Shown piece by piece: positions 6,599-10,619 of a DNA stretch of 10,619 bases. The notes under the pieces were generated by a model. That model had not been told where the DNA came from and ran no database searches. It was given only the letters and a program-made list of their open reading frames with translations. This stretch comes from an uncultured Lachnospiraceae bacterium (lineage in GTDB: Bacteria; Bacillota; Clostridia; Lachnospirales; Lachnospiraceae): contig CAJTUC010000062.1 in assembly GCA_910579395.1 (NCBI GenBank), forward strand, positions 1-10,619, written 5' to 3'. Each line of letters opens with the position of its first letter. Within the stretch, counting starts at the first letter, position 1. Both the position numbers and the translations under genes were made by a program.

Positions 6599-7231
6599 TA
6601 TCCTCTCCTTTGCCTCTTTCGGGAAAACAATAAACAAAGTCCCGTCACGCACCGATATGCTGCTTTCCTTTCCAATAAACTCGTTGCTCACCCCGACAGG
6701 AAATGTATTTGTCAATACTGCTTCATTCAGTTCATATTTCAAACCGCACAGATTTACCCCCTCCGCTTTTGCAGAACAGGAAAATACGGATACATATCCG
6801 CATGGGATTTTTTTAAAACAGAGCCTGTCATTGGTGATTGCCGTAATAACGGTACCGTTATCGAATAAGAGACCACGCATATTGGTGGCGGATAAATAAG
6901 CAAGCACTTGCAAATTAGCCATTGTGTGGTCTATGCGCCCGCCTGTCCCGCAATAAATGTGGAAAATGCTATATCCTGCCTTGATTCCCTCACGGACAGC
7001 CGCCAGTGTATCGGTATCGTCCTTTTCTGCACTTAACACTATGGTATTGGGGTGTGCCGGAATACATTTGAGGGTATCAAAATCCCCGATCACAAGATCA
7101 GCTCTGATACCCTGCTCCTCCAGATAACGCAGCCCGGCATCGACAGCTATCACCAAATCCCCTGTGACTGGCTGGAAATCAAGTCCATAATTTTCACCCG
7201 CACCTACTACATAGCAAATTTTATCCTTCAT
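6593..7231 (-). CDS. thiN: Thiamine pyrophosphokinase ThiN
   Basis: ThiN transfers pyrophosphate from ATP to thiamine to make the cofactor TPP. The 213-residue protein has ADLVIGDFDTL (45-55), the acidic EKDDTDTLAAV block (69-79), GTGGRIDHTMANL (95-107) and a beta-rich C-terminal thiamine-binding domain. An ideal ribosome-binding site AAGGAGG (7245-7239) precedes the ATG at 7231 by seven bases; an upstream in-frame TTG at 7267 lies inside the terminator and is not used. It is the first gene behind the double TPP riboswitch, so TPP represses the gene for its own last step. ThiE yields thiamine phosphate while ThiN uses free thiamine, so a phosphatase elsewhere, or uptake of thiamine, is implied. 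Confidence 0.95.
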   Translation of the reverse strand: MKDKICYVVGAGENYGLDFQPVTGDLVIAVDAGLRYLEEQGIRADLVIGDFDTLKCIPAHPNTIVLSAEKDDTDTLAAVREGIKAGYSIFHIYCGTGGRIDHTMANLQVLAYLSATNMRGLLFDNGTVITAITNDRLCFKKIPCGYVSVFSCSAKAEGVNLCGLKYELNEAVLTNTFPVGVSNEFIGKESSISVRDGTLFIVFPKEAKERIV

Positions 7232-7249
7232 GCTTTTTCCTCCTTGTAA

Positions 7250-7283
7250 CAAAAATAGAGCCTCCAATTTATCAGAAGCTCTT
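7250..7283 (-). terminator. Intrinsic terminator of the second TPP riboswitch
   Basis: AGAGCTTC (7282-7275) pairs with GAGGCTCT (7264-7257), including one G-U pair, around a ten-base loop. It is followed by ATTTTTG (7256-7250), directly upstream of the thiN ribosome-binding site. The left arm GCTTC is complementary to GAAGC in the 3' edge of the second aptamer (7314-7310), so the ligand-free RNA could form an antiterminator instead. Confidence 0.7.
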
Positions 7284-7307
7284 TCAGACGCAGTACGGCG
7301 TAAGAAA

Positions 7308-7386
7308 TTGCTTCCCTACGCCGGTATTAGCCGACAGGTCAAGAGGTCAGGTCTTACCTTTTTCAACTTGTTCAGTTCCCTCGCAA
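7308..7386 (-). promoter_or_regulatory. TPP riboswitch 2 (proximal, variant aptamer)
   Basis: The minus strand shows the thi-box 3' core: CCTCTTGACCTG, a CGG/CCG stem around CTAATA, then GCGTAGGGAAGC. The 5' side GAGG (7383-7380) pairs with CCTC, compared with GGG/CCC in riboswitch 1, which is compensatory change supporting P2. P1 is weak (TTGC/GCAA). The pyrimidine-binding motif reads TGAAA where the canonical form is CTGAGA, so the second G is lost. A seven-pair alternative stem CGGCGTA/TACGCCG (7323-7317 with 7302-7296) would break the aptamer 3' side. It is probably a functional or recently weakened copy, governing the terminator at 7250-7283. Confidence 0.8.
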
Positions 7387-7409
7387 ACACATATCAATTT
7401 TATTCAGTT

Positions 7410-7446
7410 AAAAACAAAAAAGACATTCCATGTACAGGGAATGTCC
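7410..7446 (-). terminator. Intrinsic terminator of the first TPP riboswitch
   Basis: GACATTCC (7445-7438) pairs perfectly with GGAATGTC (7429-7422) around an eight-base loop and is followed by TTTTTTGTTTTT (7421-7410). The arm and loop contain TCCCTG, the exact complement of CAGGGA at the 3' side of the first aptamer, and CATTC, the complement of GAATG just after it. An antiterminator that uses the aptamer 3' strand is therefore available when TPP is not bound. Confidence 0.85.
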
Positions 7447-7467
7447 TAAAAATACGGTATCGTATCA

Positions 7468-7552
7468 TTCAGCTCCCTGCGTTGGTATTAACCAACAGGT
7501 TCAAAGGGTCAGGTTCTGCCTTCTCAACTACACTGTAGTCCCCCTGCTTGAA
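7468..7552 (-). promoter_or_regulatory. TPP riboswitch 1 (distal, near-canonical)
   Basis: On the minus strand the aptamer runs GCAGGGGG, a P3 hairpin ACTAC/GTAGT followed by TGAGA, then GACCCTTTGAACCTG, a TTGG/CCAA stem around TTAATA, and CGCAGGGAGC. These are the conserved thi-box elements in the right order. P1 is formed by TTCAaGC (7552-7546) with GCTGAA (7473-7468), with one bulged A. TPP binding should hold P1 closed and let the terminator at 7410-7446 form, turning thiN-thiD-thiE off. Confidence 0.92.
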
Positions 7553-7556
7553 GAAT

Positions 7557-7585
7557 AGTATAGGTGATATGGGATGAAAAGTCAA
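7557..7585 (-). promoter_or_regulatory. Promoter of the thiamine operon
   Basis: On the minus strand TTGACT (7585-7580), a 17-base spacer and TATACT (7562-7557) give an almost consensus sigma-A promoter. The expected start point, near 7551-7549, falls at the very beginning of the first aptamer, so almost no leader precedes the riboswitch. Confidence 0.85.
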
Positions 7586-7602
7586 TAAAATTTTCCTGGC
7601 AA

Positions 7603-8046
7603 CTACTTTGCCTTATTTTCGCTCATCACCATCTCATCCACAGAAGACATGCTTCCCTCATAAAAGGCAAACTCGTACTGTATCTGCTGCTCCTGATCCT
7701 GATAAATCCAGCCATCATATGGAATGTCACTCTCCACTTTCGTAAGAAAGCCTTCTGCCTCCTAAACTACTTTCTCTAAATCCGAAAAAGACATTCCCGG
7801 CATAAACCGCCCGTCCCGGCTCCCGCCCTCCTGAATCATGACCCTGACCAGCTTATTCTGGCTGTCAAAATAGCAATAATACCGGTTATTCTGTGCCGAA
7901 AGACCTGCGCAAGATTGCCATATTGTTGTCTACGGAGTATTCTACTGCCTGAACAGGAACAAACTCATCACTGTACCGATTGGTTTCGATTTCCGCGGAA
8001 AAATATATAATTTTTTTGCCCAAACTGCTTCCACAACACTCCGCAT
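7603..8046 (-). pseudogene. Decayed gene of unknown family
   Basis: Two coherent minus-strand frames join end to end. The upstream frame (about 8046-7884) reads through IIYFSAEIETNRYSDEFVPV and QAVEYSVDNNMAILRRSFG, then meets a stop. The next frame continues at QNNRYYCYFDSQNKLVRVMI, through GRFMPGMSFSDLEKV, has an in-frame TAG at 7764-7762, and goes on to IPYDGWIYQDQEQQIQYEF before stopping at 7605-7603. One base gained or lost near 7885 plus the TAG would explain both breaks. There is no ribosome-binding site at the first ATG (8046), so the 5' end is probably lost too. I do not recognise the family. The tract looks like a small beta-rich secreted or lipoprotein-type domain, which is a guess. 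Confidence 0.6.
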
Positions 8047-8057
8047 TATTGCAGAAT

Positions 8058-8097
8058 AATACCCTCTGGCACTTATAAACAAGCTCCAGAGGGTATT
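8058..8097 (-). terminator. Hairpin after the ABC transporter genes, probable terminator
   Basis: AATACCCTCTGG (8058-8069) and CCAGAGGGTATT (8086-8097) form a perfect 12-pair stem with a 16-base loop, 55 bases after the transporter stop codon. The minus-strand tail ATTCTGC is only weakly T-rich, so it may act as a weak terminator or as a 3'-end-protecting hairpin. The position argues for ending the ABC transcript. Confidence 0.55.
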
Positions 8098-8151
8098 TGC
8101 AATGCCTTTATTGCTATCCCATTCCTAAATATAAATGAAATATCATTCTCA

Positions 8152-9906
8152 TTACTCCATCGCCCAATTCTGGCTCTGCGTCTGGAGCTCCACCATGCGG
8201 GCATATATCCCACCCTTTTTCAAAAGCATATCGGAACTACCCTGCTCCGCCACTGTGCCTTCAGAAAGGACGACAATCTTATCTGCCCCCGCAACGGTAC
8301 GCATACGGTGGGCAATGATCATGACCGTCTTATTTTCAATTAACTTTGACAGGGACTCCTGAATCAGCGTCTCGTTTTCTACGTCAAGGCTTGCCGTCGC
8401 CTCATCCAGCAGGATAATTGGGGCGTTTTTCAGAAATGCCCTGGCAATCGAAATACGCTGGCGTTCCCCGCCGGACAGCTCGCAGCCGTTCTCCCCAATC
8501 AGGGTATTCCACTTATCGGAGAGTTTCTCCGCAAATTCGTCCACGTTGGCAAGCCTCGCCGCCTCAAGCACCTCCGCATCGGTTGCATCCTTTCGCCCCA
8601 GGCGGATATTCTCCATGACGGTATTGTTAAACAGCGTCACGTCCTGGAATACGATGGAATACAGGGACATGAGCGATTCCGGGTCAATCTTAGAGATGTC
8701 CATGCCGCCTACCGTAATCTTTCCCTTTTGGATATCCCAGAACCTTGAGGCAAGGCGGGAAACTGTCGTCTTTCCGCCGCCGGAAGGCCCCACCAGTGCA
8801 GTGACCTGCCCCTGCTTTGCGGTAAAGGACACGTCTTTTAAAACCGTTTCCCCGCTGTTATAGGAAAATCCCACATGGTCAAAGGCTATGTCATATCCTC
8901 TGTTTGTCAGCTTCTCTGTACCTTCCTGTTCCGGGTGGCTTAAGATTTCATCCATCCGCCTGCACTGGATATTCATGATCATAATGACTGCGCTTAAATT
9001 ATCCAATGCGGCGATCAGCGGGTCATATACACGGGAAACCAGAATCATAAAGGCAAAGAATGTGAGCAGGGTAATCTTTCCATCTGCTAACAGCACACCT
9101 CCCGCCAACACAGTCGTGGCGATACCGAGCTTCAGCACCATGCGCCCACAGGTATGGAATACCGCATTGGTAAGCTCGCCGATTACTGTATATTTCTCCA
9201 CATCCTTTATTTTTTTATCCAGCCCTTTCAGGTATCCATCTTCAGCATTGTTTGCTTTCAGATCGCGCAGCGTTTCCAGGCATTCCTGGATGCCGTCCGA
9301 ACACGTAATGGACACCTCCGTCACCTTTTCCTGCCGAATCCGCATAATACCCGCCGATGCCAGTATAATTCCAAAGGAGACAGGCAGCACCCACAGGGAG
9401 GCAAGAGCCATACGCCAGTCAAAAACAAAGAGTACGACTGCAATCAAAAGGATGGAAATGATTGATCCTATAAATTCCGGCACCCAGTGGGATAATCCGC
9501 CCTCTAATGTCGCACAGTCCGTCATAAGGACGGTTGTAAGGTCGGACAGATCCTTTTTCCCGAAAAATGACAGGGGAATTCTCCGCAGTTTTTCCGCAAG
9601 GGAAAGCCTGCGCACGCCGCTCTCTACATAGGTAGCGAAAAAGGTGGCATTGTACTGGATATAATAGGTCAGCATAATAAGTCCAAGGGCAATGACAAGC
9701 CCTGCGATATAAAAAGCATTTTTCCCCTCCGGGATGCCCCCGCCCAGCAGGTCGCCGATGAGGTTATATAACAGCACCACCGGAACCATCAGGGAAAGGT
9801 TATGCAGGATGCAGGCGAAAAACGCCCCCACCATATCCTTTGCGCCCTTGTCAGACAGGGCAAACGTGTGCTTTAACTTTTGAATCATTAGCATAATGAT
9901 TTGCAT
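8152..9906 (-). CDS. ABC transporter half-molecule, permease plus ATPase (YbtQ/IrtB-like)
   Basis: This membrane protein of 584 residues forms one half of a heterodimeric ABC transporter. Residues 1-310 hold about six transmembrane segments (clear hydrophobic runs near 25-50, 64-92, 145-185 and 260-300). The ATPase domain has Walker A GPSGGGKT (373-380), Q-loop Gln421, signature LSGGERQR (478-485), Walker B IILLDE (497-502), D-loop SLD (506-508) and switch His533, so this ATP site looks complete. The closest architecture I know is the YbtPQ/IrtAB group linked to siderophore or metallophore traffic, but substrate cannot be told from sequence, and drug or peptide export is possible. Several starts exist. 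The ATG at 9906 has AGGTAGG upstream and overlaps the previous gene by 19 bases; the ATG at 9888 forms TAATG with its stop. Confidence 0.88.
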   Translation of the reverse strand: MQIIMLMIQKLKHTFALSDKGAKDMVGAFFACILHNLSLMVPVVLLYNLIGDLLGGGIPEGKNAFYIAGLVIALGLIMLTYYIQYNATFFATYVESGVRRLSLAEKLRRIPLSFFGKKDLSDLTTVLMTDCATLEGGLSHWVPEFIGSIISILLIAVVLFVFDWRMALASLWVLPVSFGIILASAGIMRIRQEKVTEVSITCSDGIQECLETLRDLKANNAEDGYLKGLDKKIKDVEKYTVIGELTNAVFHTCGRMVLKLGIATTVLAGGVLLADGKITLLTFFAFMILVSRVYDPLIAALDNLSAVIMIMNIQCRRMDEILSHPEQEGTEKLTNRGYDIAFDHVGFSYNSGETVLKDVSFTAKQGQVTALVGPSGGGKTTVSRLASRFWDIQKGKITVGGMDISKIDPESLMSLYSIVFQDVTLFNNTVMENIRLGRKDATDAEVLEAARLANVDEFAEKLSDKWNTLIGENGCELSGGERQRISIARAFLKNAPIILLDEATASLDVENETLIQESLSKLIENKTVMIIAHRMRTVAGADKIVVLSEGTVAEQGSSDMLLKKGGIYARMVELQTQSQNWAME

Positions 9907-10619
9907 TTTGAAACACCTACCTTCCATTTTGCGGCTTTGTTGTACTGCCTCCACATTTCGGCATACAGGCCGTTTTTATCCTTAAGCCGGTTATGTGTGC
10001 CTGTATCTTCTATCTTCCCGTCTTTGATTACCACAATCCTGTCCGCGCCGGTAACGGTGGAGAGTCTGTGTGCGATCATCAGCACGGTCTTTCCCTTTGC
10101 AAGCACATTAAACGCCGCCTGCACCTTTGCCTCGTTGTCCGGGTCGGCGAAAGCGGTTGCCTCATCCAGTATCAGGATTGGCGCGTTTTTCAGCATCACC
10201 CTCGCAATAGAAATACGCTGCTGCTCCCCGCCCGACAGGTACACACCCTTTGCACCTACCACCGTATCCACACCTTTTGGCAGTTTTTCAAGGATATCAT
10301 CGCACTGCGCGTCGTGGAGAGCTTTCAGAATTTCTGCGCGGGAAGCGTCCGGTTTCGCCATCCTTACATTTTCCAAAATGGATGTCTTCAGAAGTTTGGA
10401 ATCCTGAAAGACAAAGGATACCGTATCCATCAGCTCTTCCTTGGCAATCTCCTTTACATTGATGCCGCCAATCTTCACGCTGCCGTCCCTTACGTCCCAG
10501 AACCTTGCCACGATACTGGCAAGGGTGGTCTTTCCCCCGCCCGACGGTCCCACGAAAGCAACGTGTTCGCCCGGTCTGATTGTGAGAGAAATGTTTTCCA
10601 GCGCGTTCCTCGGCGTGGG
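9888..10619 (-). CDS. ABC transporter half-molecule, C-terminal ATPase part (YbtP/IrtA-like), cut by the window edge
   Basis: The 243 visible residues are the nucleotide-binding domain of the partner subunit; its membrane domain lies beyond the right edge. Visible residue numbers: Walker A GPSGGGKT (24-31), Q-loop Gln72, signature LSGGEQQR (128-135), Walker B LILDE (149-153) and switch His184. The D-loop reads FADPDNE instead of SALDxxxE, a substitution I associate with the YbtP/IrtA half of such pairs. The gene ends with a cysteine- and lysine-containing tail and overlaps the next half-transporter, so the two are almost certainly co-translated and form one heterodimer. By eye, both transporter genes are more GC-rich than the thiamine region. 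Confidence 0.88.
   Translation of the reverse strand, partial: PTPRNALENISLTIRPGEHVAFVGPSGGGKTTLASIVARFWDVRDGSVKIGGINVKEIAKEELMDTVSFVFQDSKLLKTSILENVRMAKPDASRAEILKALHDAQCDDILEKLPKGVDTVVGAKGVYLSGGEQQRISIARVMLKNAPILILDEATAFADPDNEAKVQAAFNVLAKGKTVLMIAHRLSTVTGADRIVVIKDGKIEDTGTHNRLKDKNGLYAEMWRQYNKAAKWKVGVSKCKSLC

Noticed and set aside
8135..8152. ATGAAATATCATTCTCAT resembles a Fur-type operator
   Set aside because: The symmetry is imperfect and it lies at the 3' end of a transporter gene with no promoter or gene start next to it, so chance similarity is more likely.
8888..9631. 247-codon plus-strand open frame opposite the ABC permease domain
   Set aside because: Its Ser-, Arg- and Thr-rich composition is typical of the complement of a membrane-protein gene, and no start signal is visible.

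Overview
The window looks like a piece of a low-to-mid GC Firmicutes chromosome, most likely a gut-type Clostridia/Lachnospiraceae. This rests on the style of HisRS and ThiD/ThiE/ThiN, the strong AAGGAGG ribosome-binding site at thiN, TPP riboswitches that end in intrinsic terminators, and a palindrome-rich spacer repeat of a kind I associate with that family (from memory, not checked). Every gene I can support is on the minus strand, so transcription runs from high to low coordinates.

Layout, in the direction of transcription. (1) 10619-8152: two half-transporters of a heterodimeric ABC exporter or importer of the YbtP/YbtQ-IrtA/IrtB type; the first is cut by the window edge and the second overlaps its end. 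A 12-bp hairpin (8058-8097) follows. (2) 8046-7603: a decayed gene of unknown family, with one frameshift and one in-frame stop. (3) 7585-4860: a thiamine locus. A near-consensus promoter is followed by two TPP riboswitches in series, each with its own intrinsic terminator, then thiN, a 250-nt palindrome-dense spacer repeat, and thiD and thiE overlapping by ATGA. (4) 4853-2240: a GH95-like glycoside hydrolase without a signal peptide, with its own candidate promoter. (5) 2199-824: hisS with its own promoter. (6) 784-268: an internally deleted, frameshifted aspS remnant in the usual hisS-aspS position. (7) 315-1: a non-coding stretch with nested inverted repeats that ends in an intrinsic terminator directly before the ribosome-binding site of a further gene, of which only ten codons lie in the window.

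How the parts work together: ThiD phosphorylates hydroxymethylpyrimidine (HMP) twice, ThiE joins HMP-PP to the thiazole phosphate to give thiamine phosphate, and ThiN converts thiamine to TPP. The TPP made would shut the operon through two consecutive riboswitch-terminator gates. The hydrolase, hisS and the ABC pair have no visible functional link to thiamine. The most interesting points are the tandem riboswitch (its second aptamer altered in the pyrimidine-binding motif), the three-way-junction palindrome cluster after thiN, and a candidate antiterminator/terminator switch before the gene at the left edge. I see no CRISPR array, tRNA, rRNA or phage gene.
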